The notes beneath the pieces were generated by a model, which was not told where the DNA came from, did not search any database, and was given only the letters and a program-made list of their open reading frames with translations. Made by a program: the position numbers and the translations under genes. This document shows positions 1 through 6,247 of a stretch of DNA of 7,005 bases, piece after piece (position 1 is the stretch's first letter; each line of letters starts with the position of its first letter). The stretch spans positions 1 through 7,005 of the forward strand of contig NATK01000074.1 of NCBI GenBank assembly GCA_002085285.1, written 5' to 3'. The stretch comes from Candidatus Latescibacteria bacterium 4484_7 (GTDB taxonomy: Bacteria; Krumholzibacteriota; Krumholzibacteriia; Krumholzibacteriales; Krumholzibacteriaceae).

Positions 1-1226
1 CCTGTCGGACAGACCTGAGAGCAGAGGTTGCAGTTGTATTCGCAGTATCCAAGCCTCGGTACGAGTATCGGAGTCCACAGGCCTTCGAGCCCCGCTTCGG
101 TAAGAGTCGGCTGAAGCCCGTTGGTGAGACATACCTTCATACACTCGCCGCATTTGATGCACCTCTCGAGAAATTCGTTTTCCGCCACGGCACCGGGCGG
201 ACGGATGAGGAGGGGGTCGAGCCTCTTACTGCTCGTTGAAGCGGTCACTGCCGGCACCGCCGCCACTGCCCCTACGAGTCCTGCAAGGAGCCACCGTCTC
301 TCGAGGTCGACGTTGCCGGTAGAACTTTTCTCTCTCGTCCACTTTATCTCGATCGCCCCGACAGGGCAGACATCCTTGCAGTTCTGGCAGGTGAGACACT
401 CCATAGAGCCCCATGCACCCGCGGGGAAAGGCGATGCATCTCCCTGACACGAAACTACGCATTTCCTGCACGAGATGCACTTCTCTTCGTCGAGTACGAC
501 CCTTGCGCCGATCTGCCATCTTCCCAAGAGCCCGAGAAGGGCTCCGAGAGGGCACAGGTACCTGCACCAGAATCTCGGTGCAACGAGGTTCAAAAGAAGT
601 ATAGCCGTGAATATCATCCCTATGAATATCGTCTGCCTGAAGACGGGCTGCTCGAACGCGAGCAGAGAACCGGAGAGTGCCGTGTATGCCGTGTCGGCGG
701 CTCGGCTCAATCCGGGTATGCCTGTATTGTAGATTCCCTGAAGTATTGATGCCGTTATCTTGATCGCTACCGGGTTGTATCCGATAGTGAGGGATCTGAT
801 GGTCAGAGAGATCGGGTCGAAGAAGCCCGATGAGTTCCATCCGAAGATCGCGGCGACGATGACGAAGACGAGTATGTAGTACTTAATCGGCCTAAGCGAT
901 GGGTATCGACCTTCGTTTTTTCCAGGCGAGAGAGCCTTCATCCTGAAGTAGCCGATGATCGTGTTTAGTGTGCCGAGCGGGCACACCCACCCGCAGAAGA
1001 ATCGCCCGAAGAAGAGCGTCGCCGTTACAATAAAGAGCGAGAATACGAACGCCAATCGCAATGTATGTGAAGCGAGTAACGATACGAGCGCTATAAGCGG
1101 ATCGAAGTCGAGGAAGAGCTTGACAGGCAGGCCGAGCTCGTTTGTTCCCCTGTATTGAGTCTGTATGAAGAGCACGATGAAGAGGAGAAGAAATGCGATC
1201 TGTGATAATCTTCTTAGATTCTTCAT
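1..1226 (-). CDS. NapH-type membrane polyferredoxin with NapG-like C-terminal part (partial, open at left edge)
   Basis: Reading down from ATG at 1226, 408 codons are open and the gene leaves the window without a stop. Start: GGAG at 1235-1232 lies 5 nt before the ATG. Hydrophobic segments lie near residues 8-22, 42-73, 116-131 and 197-216. CGWVCPLG (78-85) and CRYLCPLG (221-228) are the CxxxCP motifs of the NapH/YccM/MauN family. Two [4Fe-4S] motifs follow: Cys250/253/256/260 and Cys277/280/283/287. A second part then begins with Arg-Arg (310-311) and a hydrophobic stretch (312-330), followed by Cys356/359/362/366 and Cys399/402/406 with Cys395 nearby. Family knowledge: such proteins pass electrons between quinol and ferredoxin-type centres at the membrane. 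Inference: the order resembles NapH fused to NapG. It is the second gene after the DUF362 gene, 15 nt apart and surely co-transcribed. The true electron partner is unknown. Confidence 0.93.
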   Translation of the reverse strand, partial: MKNLRRLSQIAFLLLFIVLFIQTQYRGTNELGLPVKLFLDFDPLIALVSLLASHTLRLAFVFSLFIVTATLFFGRFFCGWVCPLGTLNTIIGYFRMKALSPGKNEGRYPSLRPIKYYILVFVIVAAIFGWNSSGFFDPISLTIRSLTIGYNPVAIKITASILQGIYNTGIPGLSRAADTAYTALSGSLLAFEQPVFRQTIFIGMIFTAILLLNLVAPRFWCRYLCPLGALLGLLGRWQIGARVVLDEEKCISCRKCVVSCQGDASPFPAGAWGSMECLTCQNCKDVCPVGAIEIKWTREKSSTGNVDLERRWLLAGLVGAVAAVPAVTASTSSKRLDPLLIRPPGAVAENEFLERCIKCGECMKVCLTNGLQPTLTEAGLEGLWTPILVPRLGYCEYNCNLCSQVCPT

Positions 1227-1241
1227 GCCATCTCCGGCTCA

Positions 1242-2153
1242 TCACCCGATCTGTATTTCTTTGAACCCTTCCTTCTTGAAATCCATGCTGCCCAGCCCTC
1301 TCCGCACCGCGGTTTTGAGGTAGGGAAAATCTTCGGGTCTTTTGCCGAATAGCGTTACGCCGAACGCATCGATACTCACGGGGTCCCTGCTCGTTGCTAT
1401 CGTGTTTTTCATCACTACATCGTTCAGGTTTCCGCCCTGAGGCCCATTCGCCTTGAGGATCCTCACTGCATCGAGAATCGTCAGTGTCGGTTTGAAGAAG
1501 GCTGTCAGATCGACGATGCTTGTTCCGAGCTCCTGGTGGAGGCGGTTCCTGCTGCCCCCTATGAGCCCCATGAGGTTTTTCATCGAGAGAGTGACACCGG
1601 AAAGGCCGTGGTGTTTGGCGATCGGGATGTTGATGAGCTTGTCCGCTTCGAGGACTTCCTTGAATACGGGCCATTTTTTCAAGGCTTCGCCGCCTATGTC
1701 CGACTTGACGAACTTTCGCTCTTCCATATAGACGACTTTTGCCCCGGCCTTCTCCGCGGCATCCTTAATTCCGCTTCTGATGTATGAGCGCCTTGCGTCG
1801 TTGCATGTGTTGTCGGCAACGATGACCTTCTTCGCCCCGGCCTCGAGTGCCATCCGAACTACGGTCGCTACGACCGTCGGATTGGTGGTGGCTGCTTGAG
1901 CGGGGATCCTGTCCCACGACATGTTTGGTTTCACGAAGACGACGTCGCCCCTGGAAACAAAACCCTTCATCCCGCCGACTAGTTCGACGGCCTTACGCAC
2001 CGCAAGCTCTGTGTCCGTTCCCTTCACGACTGACAGCTTGGTTTCACCGCTCTTCGCTAATGCCGACAGGGAGAAAGAACGAGCCCTATCGAAGGGGAGT
2101 AAGCTGGCCAGAACGCCTCCGGCGACCGCCTTTATGAAATCTCTTCTATCCAT
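1242..2153 (-). CDS. DUF362 family protein with Tat signal peptide
   Basis: Complete 303-residue protein. The N-terminus MDRRDFIKAVAGGVLAS is a twin-arginine signal (R3-R4, then a hydrophobic stretch to about residue 20), so export of a folded, possibly cofactor-bearing protein is expected. The mature part matches the DUF362 (PF04015) pattern as I know it: VFVKPNMSW (72-80), a V-ADN-C region followed by RRSYIRSGI (112-129), NIPIAKHHGLSGVTLSMKN (175-193) with LMGLIGG after it, and a late DPVSIDAFG (257-265). Only one cysteine (C117) is visible and there is no ferredoxin domain; many DUF362 relatives carry a fused one. Here the Fe-S centres are supplied by the polyferredoxin 15 nt downstream. 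GGAGG at 2168-2164 is 10 nt from the ATG. No enzymatic function is established for this family that I can assign; redox partnership is inferred from context. Confidence 0.93.
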   Translation of the reverse strand: MDRRDFIKAVAGGVLASLLPFDRARSFSLSALAKSGETKLSVVKGTDTELAVRKAVELVGGMKGFVSRGDVVFVKPNMSWDRIPAQAATTNPTVVATVVRMALEAGAKKVIVADNTCNDARRSYIRSGIKDAAEKAGAKVVYMEERKFVKSDIGGEALKKWPVFKEVLEADKLINIPIAKHHGLSGVTLSMKNLMGLIGGSRNRLHQELGTSIVDLTAFFKPTLTILDAVRILKANGPQGGNLNDVVMKNTIATSRDPVSIDAFGVTLFGKRPEDFPYLKTAVRRGLGSMDFKKEGFKEIQIG

Positions 2154-2220
2154 AAGTTTTGGGCCTCCGCTTCTTTCGAGAGCGCAACCTTCCGGGTGAA
2201 TCCAATACTTCCTTGATTTC

Positions 2221-2249
2221 AGTATAGAATCGAGATGAAGATTAGTCCA
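2221..2249 (-). promoter_or_regulatory. Candidate sigma70-type promoter for the DUF362-polyferredoxin operon
   Basis: On the minus strand TGGACT (2249-2244, four of six matches to TTGACA) is followed after exactly 17 bases by TATACT (2226-2221, five of six matches to TATAAT). Transcription would start near 2214 and leave a leader of about 60 nt before the DUF362 ATG at 2153. This is pattern matching only. The -10 match and ideal spacing make it the best promoter-like sequence in the intergenic stretch. Confidence 0.45.
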
Positions 2250-2268
2250 GCCAATTGTAACAGTTGCA

Positions 2269-2296
2269 GGGGTCGGCTCGGATGTCGACCTTTTCT
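2269..2296 (+). terminator. Hairpin with short T run; possible terminator or leader attenuator
   Basis: GGTCGGC (2271-2277) can pair with GTCGACC (2284-2290), seven pairs including one G-U, around the 6-nt loop TCGGAT. TTTTCT follows directly, and two further G-U pairs could extend the base. On the plus strand this has the form of an intrinsic terminator, though the T run is short. It lies nearly 280 bp upstream of the phosphatase start, so it could only act on a transcript beginning further upstream. It could also simply be a chance structure. Confidence 0.25.
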
Positions 2297-2417
2297 GGTG
2301 CCCCCGATGAACGGCGTGAATTGCAATGCCGATGAGCTGCGTCGGCGGGAACGGCGATAGAATTCTTATCAGCCTTTGAACGGGAGATTTTTCTTATAAG
2401 GGAAAGGAAGATACATC

Positions 2418-2519
2418 ATGACTCCTGATAACAGGGGGGACCTTGTCTTTTCCTGTTCCCGGAGACTTTGCTTATATTGGTTGAATATATGGCTGCAATA
2501 TATTAATCTCGTTCTTTGA
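2418..2519 (+). CDS. Possible 33-residue small protein or leader peptide
   Basis: ATG at 2418 has AAGGAAG (2404-2410) exactly 7 nt upstream, a better Shine-Dalgarno than that of the phosphatase gene that follows. The product would start MTPDNRGDLVFS and end in a hydrophobic, aromatic-rich tail (LCLYWLNIWLQYINLVL, residues 17-33), which could sit in a membrane. The stop lies 52 nt before the phosphatase ATG, in a different frame. I recognise no family. The ORF is short enough to occur by chance, and its 3' half overlaps an AT-rich inverted repeat, so coding status is uncertain. Confidence 0.2.
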   Translation: MTPDNRGDLVFSCSRRLCLYWLNIWLQYINLVL

Positions 2520-2571
2520 TCGTCGAATCGTTTTTATGTATTGAAAGGCCAAGAAAGAAAGCAGAGCGTTT

Positions 2572-3756
2572 ATGAACGAGATGGAGTTTCATCCCAAAAA
2601 GTTCTATAGAAAGCTCGATTCCCTTATTGTTAAGATAGGTACGGGGGCGAGCACGATCGATATCCTCTCCCTCGTCCTCGATGAACTGGTAAATACTTTT
2701 TCCTCCGATCTCAACATCTCCAGCGGGTGCATATATACACTCCGGGGCAGCCATTACTATCTATTGAATGGTCCTGTGGGTACCTCCCGACGTGAATGGC
2801 CTTCGACATTTTCGAAGAACGACGAAGCCGTCGTCGAACTGATAGAGCACAAGAGCTATATATTTTGCAACGACATCGAACCGCCCTGGGGTTCGAAGAG
2901 CGTAGGGATGGTGGTGGGCGATGAGAACCGTTACCTCCTCGTTTTCGGGCTCGATGAGGGATGGGACCGCGAGACGCTCGAGTTCTCGATAAACACCCTT
3001 CGCAGCATACTGAACTACAAGCGTTCTACAAGCCGCATGATGGCCGATTTCGAGAAGGCTCAGGAGATCCAGATGAGCCTTCTGCCTGAAAGCGATCCTG
3101 TCTTTGAGGGGTTTGACATCTCGGGGCGTTCGGAGGCAGCGGAACTCGTAGGGGGCGATTTCTTCGACTATCAGATGCTCGACGAATCGATAATGGGCAT
3201 AGCGATAGGAGATGCAAGCGGACATGGTCTTCCTGCGGCGTTGCTGGCGAGAGATGTCGTGACGGGGTTGAGAATGGGTGTCGAGCGTGAGATGAAGATT
3301 TCGGGAGTTATAAGCAAGCTCAACCGTGTGATCAATCAGAGTGCACTTTCTACGAGGTTCGTTTCATTGGTTTACGGTGAGCTGGAGAGAAACGGTACGT
3401 TTGTCTATGTCAACGCAGGCCACCCTCATCCGCTGCTCTTCAAGCAGAACGGAGTCGAGAGGCTCAAGACCGGCGGGACGATCCTCGGACCCATCGAGGA
3501 TGCCGTCTTCAAAAGAGGCTTCGCGTTCGTCGATCCCGGTGACATTCTTTTATTGTACAGCGATGGTATAGTCGAGCGGAGCAATACAAAGGAGGAGATG
3601 TTCGGCGTAGAGGGGTTGATCGATTTTATCGGTAGGGTGAGAAATAAGAGCGCAAGAGAGATAATCGACGAGCTTTTCAAGGTCCTCGTCGATTTCGGCG
3701 AAGGGGAAAATTTTCACGATGATGCTACGGCGATCGCTGTCAAGAGAATCAGCTGA
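2572..3756 (+). CDS. PP2C-type (SpoIIE/RsbU-like) serine phosphatase with N-terminal GAF-like domain
   Basis: Complete 394-residue soluble protein. Residues about 25-150 look like a GAF-type sensor, an inference from pattern since no ligand residues are identifiable. A linker helix, AQEIQMSLLP (163-172), has the form typical of RsbU-like phosphatases. The catalytic SpoIIE domain (PF07228 type) spans about 180-393 with all expected metal-binding positions: GGDFFDY (D196, D199), IGDASGHG (D214), YSDG (D331) and HDDATA (D383, D384). Family role: dephosphorylates a Ser/Thr-phosphorylated STAS anti-sigma-factor antagonist and so frees a sigma factor or another target. No STAS protein or kinase lies beside it here. 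Start: an in-frame TGA at 2542 excludes anything much longer. The ribosome site is weak (AGAG at 2563-2566), and ATG at 2581 is a possible alternative. It is the first gene of the plus-strand operon, 34 nt before the Lon-like gene. Confidence 0.92.
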   Translation: MNEMEFHPKKFYRKLDSLIVKIGTGASTIDILSLVLDELVNTFSSDLNISSGCIYTLRGSHYYLLNGPVGTSRREWPSTFSKNDEAVVELIEHKSYIFCNDIEPPWGSKSVGMVVGDENRYLLVFGLDEGWDRETLEFSINTLRSILNYKRSTSRMMADFEKAQEIQMSLLPESDPVFEGFDISGRSEAAELVGGDFFDYQMLDESIMGIAIGDASGHGLPAALLARDVVTGLRMGVEREMKISGVISKLNRVINQSALSTRFVSLVYGELERNGTFVYVNAGHPHPLLFKQNGVERLKTGGTILGPIEDAVFKRGFAFVDPGDILLLYSDGIVERSNTKEEMFGVEGLIDFIGRVRNKSAREIIDELFKVLVDFGEGENFHDDATAIAVKRIS

Positions 3757-3776
3757 CCGGAAGGTTTTTCATCAAA

Positions 3777-3783
3777 GGGGAGG
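3777..3783 (+). promoter_or_regulatory. Ribosome binding site deciding the Lon-like gene start
   Basis: GGGGAGG lies 7 nt before ATG at 3791 but only 1 nt before the in-frame ATG at 3785, and far downstream of the in-frame ATG at 3719. The 3791 start is therefore chosen. The 3719 start would overlap the phosphatase by 38 nt and add 24 residues (beginning MMLRRSLSRE) that do not resemble the family's N-terminus. Confidence 0.75.
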
Positions 3784-3790
3784 AATGGTA

Positions 3791-6226
3791 ATGCAAAAGG
3801 CTGGTAGAGCGAAAGAACTGCCCGTCAAGAAATTGAGGTGGCGCTGTCCTCTTAACTACTTTGACTTCAGATCGACTGCGGATATTCCGGCCTGCGAAGA
3901 TATCATTGGGCAGGATAGAGCTCTCGAGGCCATCAAGATGGGTCTCGAACTCAAGCACAGGGGCTACAATATCTTTATAACAGGGCTCGTCGGCACGGGC
4001 CGGACTACGACGATCAAGAGCCTTCTCGAGAAGCTCGAAAAGGATGGCCCGATACCTCCCGATATATGTTACATGCACAATTTCAAGGACCCAAACCTTC
4101 CCAGATGCATCGAGCTCGAGGCTGGACGTGGTGTGGAGCTCAAGAATGATATGGACCGGCTGGTCAAAGAGCTTGGAAGAAAGATCACTGCGGTGTTCGG
4201 CAGCGATTACTACAAGGAGCGCCGCAAAAAGATCCTCGATGCCGTTCAGGAGAAACAGAAGGAGATAATAGAAGCATTCGAGAAAGAGCTCAACGAGGCC
4301 GGTTTCGCCATGGTCCGTATTCAGATGGGGCCTGTAGTGAAGCCTGAGATTGTGCCGGTGATAGAGGGAAACCCGGTCGATTTTGCCCAGCTCGAGTCAA
4401 TGGTAGAGAAAGGTAAATTTCCTGCTGGGAAGCTGGGGAAGATGAAGGTTACAGCCGAGAAACTCAACGAAGAGATGGCCGTAGTATATACGAAAGCGAA
4501 AGGGCTCGAGGTGGAGCTCAGGAAGAAGCTCGAGAAGCTCGATCTCGAGATGGTCAAGCCTGTGATTCACGAGTACGTCAGGGAGATCGAAGAGAAGTAC
4601 AAGAACAAAAAACTGTCGAAGATACTCGCTGACATAGAGAAGTCGTTGATGAGCAGATTGGATCTATTCCGTTCGAGCGAGGAGAATGGAACGCAGCAGA
4701 GTCAACCCGCTTCAAAGGGGCCCGTCGAGGAGGATCCCTTCAGAGAGTACAGGGTAAATGTTGTCGTGGACAATTCGGAAACGAATGCGCCGCCTGTCGT
4801 GATAGAGAATTTCCCGAGCTATAAAAATCTTTTCGGTACCATTGAACGCGATTTCACACTTCACGGCATCGCTCGCGCTGACCATATGAGCATCAGAGCG
4901 GGGTCGTTTCACAGGGCAAACGGAGGGTACCTCGTGTTGAACGCCCTCGACGTTCTCATCGAGCCGGGTGTCTGGCAGAGCCTGAAGCGCACTCTCAAGA
5001 GCTCGGAGTCGGTCATTCAGGGATACGATCCGTGGAGCCTGATCGGGTCGTCGGCGATCAACCCAGAGCCTATCGATATAAGCGTGAAGATCGTTCTCAT
5101 CGGAGATGCTTACATATACCATCTCCTTTACGAGAGGGACGACGATTTCAGAAAGATATTCAAGATCAGAGCGGATTTCGACAGGGAGGTGGACAACAAC
5201 AGGAAGATCGTCAGGAAGTACGCCGGATTCATCAGGGCGATGTGTGACAAGGAAAATCTCAAGGCATTCGACCGAAGCGGGGTGGCGGCGATCGTCGAGT
5301 ACGGCGTGAGACTTGCAGGCAGACAGAAGAAGCTTTCGACGAGGTTCAGTGAGGTGGCCGACGTCGTGAGGGAGGCCGATTACCACGCGCGAAAGGTTTC
5401 GAGCAGACACGTGAAGAGGGAGCACGTGGAAAAGGCTGTTGCCGTTAAGAGAAAGAGGTCGAATCTGCTCGAGGAGAAGATCCGTGAGCGAGTACTCGAA
5501 GACACAATAATGATCGACACGAGCGGTGCGGTCGTGGGACAGGTGAACGCCCTCTCCGTCTACGATCTCGGAGACTACATGTTCGGTATGCCTTCGAGGA
5601 TCACCGTGAGAACGTCGCTGGGCAGCTCGGGCGTGATCAATATCGAGAGAGAGGCAAAGATGAGTGGCCGCACACACGATAAGGGCGTGCTGATTCTTTC
5701 CGGTTATTTGCGCGGCAAGTACGGAAACGATCAGCCGATCGTGATGAGTGCGAGCATATGTTTCGAGCAGTCTTATTCGGGAGTTGACGGCGACAGCGCC
5801 AGCTCTACCGAGCTCTATGCGATTCTCTCGAGCCTTGCAGAGCTTCCCGTAAGGCAGGACATTGCCGTGACAGGCTCTATCAATCAAAGGGGTGAGATTC
5901 AGCCTATCGGCGGGGTGAACGAAAAGATCGAAGGATTCTTCAGGGTGTGCAAGGAGAGGGGTATAAAGGGCACGGAGGGTGTCATCATCCCGCGCCGAAA
6001 TGTTCAGGACCTCATGCTCGATGAAGAGGTTATCGATTACGTATCGAAGGGAAAGTTTCATATCTACCCCATTGACACTGTGGAGGAGGGTATTTCCATA
6101 CTGACAGGCGTTCGTGCCGGCAAGAAGATGAAGAACGGGAAATACCCCAGAGGCACTGTCAACGAACTCGTTCAGGGCAGATTGGCGGAGATGGCAAAGC
6201 AATGGAAGCAATTCGGTAAGGAATGA
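3791..6226 (+). CDS. Lon-like protease (AAA_32 / Lon_C type, S16 peptidase) with degenerate nucleotide-binding motifs
   Basis: An 811-residue cytosolic protein, full length for its family. Order: N-terminal segment ending in IIGQDRALEAI (38-48); a P-loop-like GLVGTGRTTT (65-74) with Arg71 where Lys is usual; a long charged, helical, probably coiled-coil insert (about 115-300); a Ser/Gln-rich linker (294-316); then RVNVVVDNSE (321-330) and HRANGGYLVLNALDVL (374-389), where the Walker B acidic pair is Asn384-Ala385. A helical region follows. The Lon proteolytic domain (about 570-775) has catalytic Ser669 in DGDSASS and Lys712 in GGVNEKIEGF. Family knowledge: S16 proteases degrade misfolded or regulatory proteins, and some Lon-like members (LonC) work without ATP. 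The missing P-loop Lys and Walker B acids make weak or absent ATPase activity plausible here. The gene lies between the phosphatase (34 nt) and galT (21 nt). An alternative name would be LonB-like protease. Confidence 0.93.
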   Translation: MQKAGRAKELPVKKLRWRCPLNYFDFRSTADIPACEDIIGQDRALEAIKMGLELKHRGYNIFITGLVGTGRTTTIKSLLEKLEKDGPIPPDICYMHNFKDPNLPRCIELEAGRGVELKNDMDRLVKELGRKITAVFGSDYYKERRKKILDAVQEKQKEIIEAFEKELNEAGFAMVRIQMGPVVKPEIVPVIEGNPVDFAQLESMVEKGKFPAGKLGKMKVTAEKLNEEMAVVYTKAKGLEVELRKKLEKLDLEMVKPVIHEYVREIEEKYKNKKLSKILADIEKSLMSRLDLFRSSEENGTQQSQPASKGPVEEDPFREYRVNVVVDNSETNAPPVVIENFPSYKNLFGTIERDFTLHGIARADHMSIRAGSFHRANGGYLVLNALDVLIEPGVWQSLKRTLKSSESVIQGYDPWSLIGSSAINPEPIDISVKIVLIGDAYIYHLLYERDDDFRKIFKIRADFDREVDNNRKIVRKYAGFIRAMCDKENLKAFDRSGVAAIVEYGVRLAGRQKKLSTRFSEVADVVREADYHARKVSSRHVKREHVEKAVAVKRKRSNLLEEKIRERVLEDTIMIDTSGAVVGQVNALSVYDLGDYMFGMPSRITVRTSLGSSGVINIEREAKMSGRTHDKGVLILSGYLRGKYGNDQPIVMSASICFEQSYSGVDGDSASSTELYAILSSLAELPVRQDIAVTGSINQRGEIQPIGGVNEKIEGFFRVCKERGIKGTEGVIIPRRNVQDLMLDEEVIDYVSKGKFHIYPIDTVEEGISILTGVRAGKKMKNGKYPRGTVNELVQGRLAEMAKQWKQFGKE

Positions 6227-6247
6227 TCAAAGTATAAGGAGATAGAA

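Larger units (their letters stand above)
2154..2571. other. Divergent intergenic region, 418 bp, no convincing gene
   Basis: This stretch separates the minus-strand DUF362 operon from the plus-strand phosphatase operon and so should hold both promoters. Seen in it: a fair minus-strand promoter (2221-2249); a plus-strand hairpin with a T run (2269-2296); GAACGG three times (2309, 2349, 2378); an 8-bp palindrome CTTATAAG (2393-2400); a 33-codon ORF with a good ribosome binding site (2418-2519); and a 7-bp AT-rich inverted repeat (2484-2504). A second short ORF with four cysteines (2235-2360) has no ribosome binding site. No clear sigma70 promoter was found for the plus-strand operon. The best match, TTGGTT (2478-2483) with 17 bases to TATTAA (2501-2506), is weak. 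Confidence 0.7.

Noticed and set aside
226..840. 204-codon open frame on the minus strand
   Set aside because: It is a shifted frame inside the polyferredoxin gene, whose own frame carries all the regularly spaced cysteine motifs.
892..1674. 260-codon open frame on the minus strand
   Set aside because: It is out of frame with, and spans the junction of, the DUF362 and polyferredoxin genes. Its product is Arg/His-rich low-complexity sequence with no domain.
2478..2506. TTGGTT-17-TATTAA as promoter of the phosphatase operon
   Set aside because: Only three of six and four of six matches in an AT-rich stretch; too weak to list as a feature although the spacing is right.
2516..2544. TTGATC-17-TATTGA as promoter close to the phosphatase start
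   Set aside because: The -10 element matches only three positions, and the leader would be about 20 nt with hardly any ribosome site.
2761..3225. 154-codon open frame on the minus strand
   Set aside because: It is antisense to the phosphatase gene, which has all its catalytic aspartates in the plus frame.
3719..3790. Longer N-terminus for the Lon-like protein starting at ATG 3719
   Set aside because: It would overlap the phosphatase gene by 38 nt and has no suitable ribosome site, while GGGGAGG sits 7 nt before ATG 3791.
4712..6211. 499-codon open frame on the minus strand
   Set aside because: It lies wholly opposite the Lon-like gene, whose protein has clear domains and both catalytic residues. 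The antisense frame is open because of the codon bias of the real gene, and its product shows no recognisable domain.
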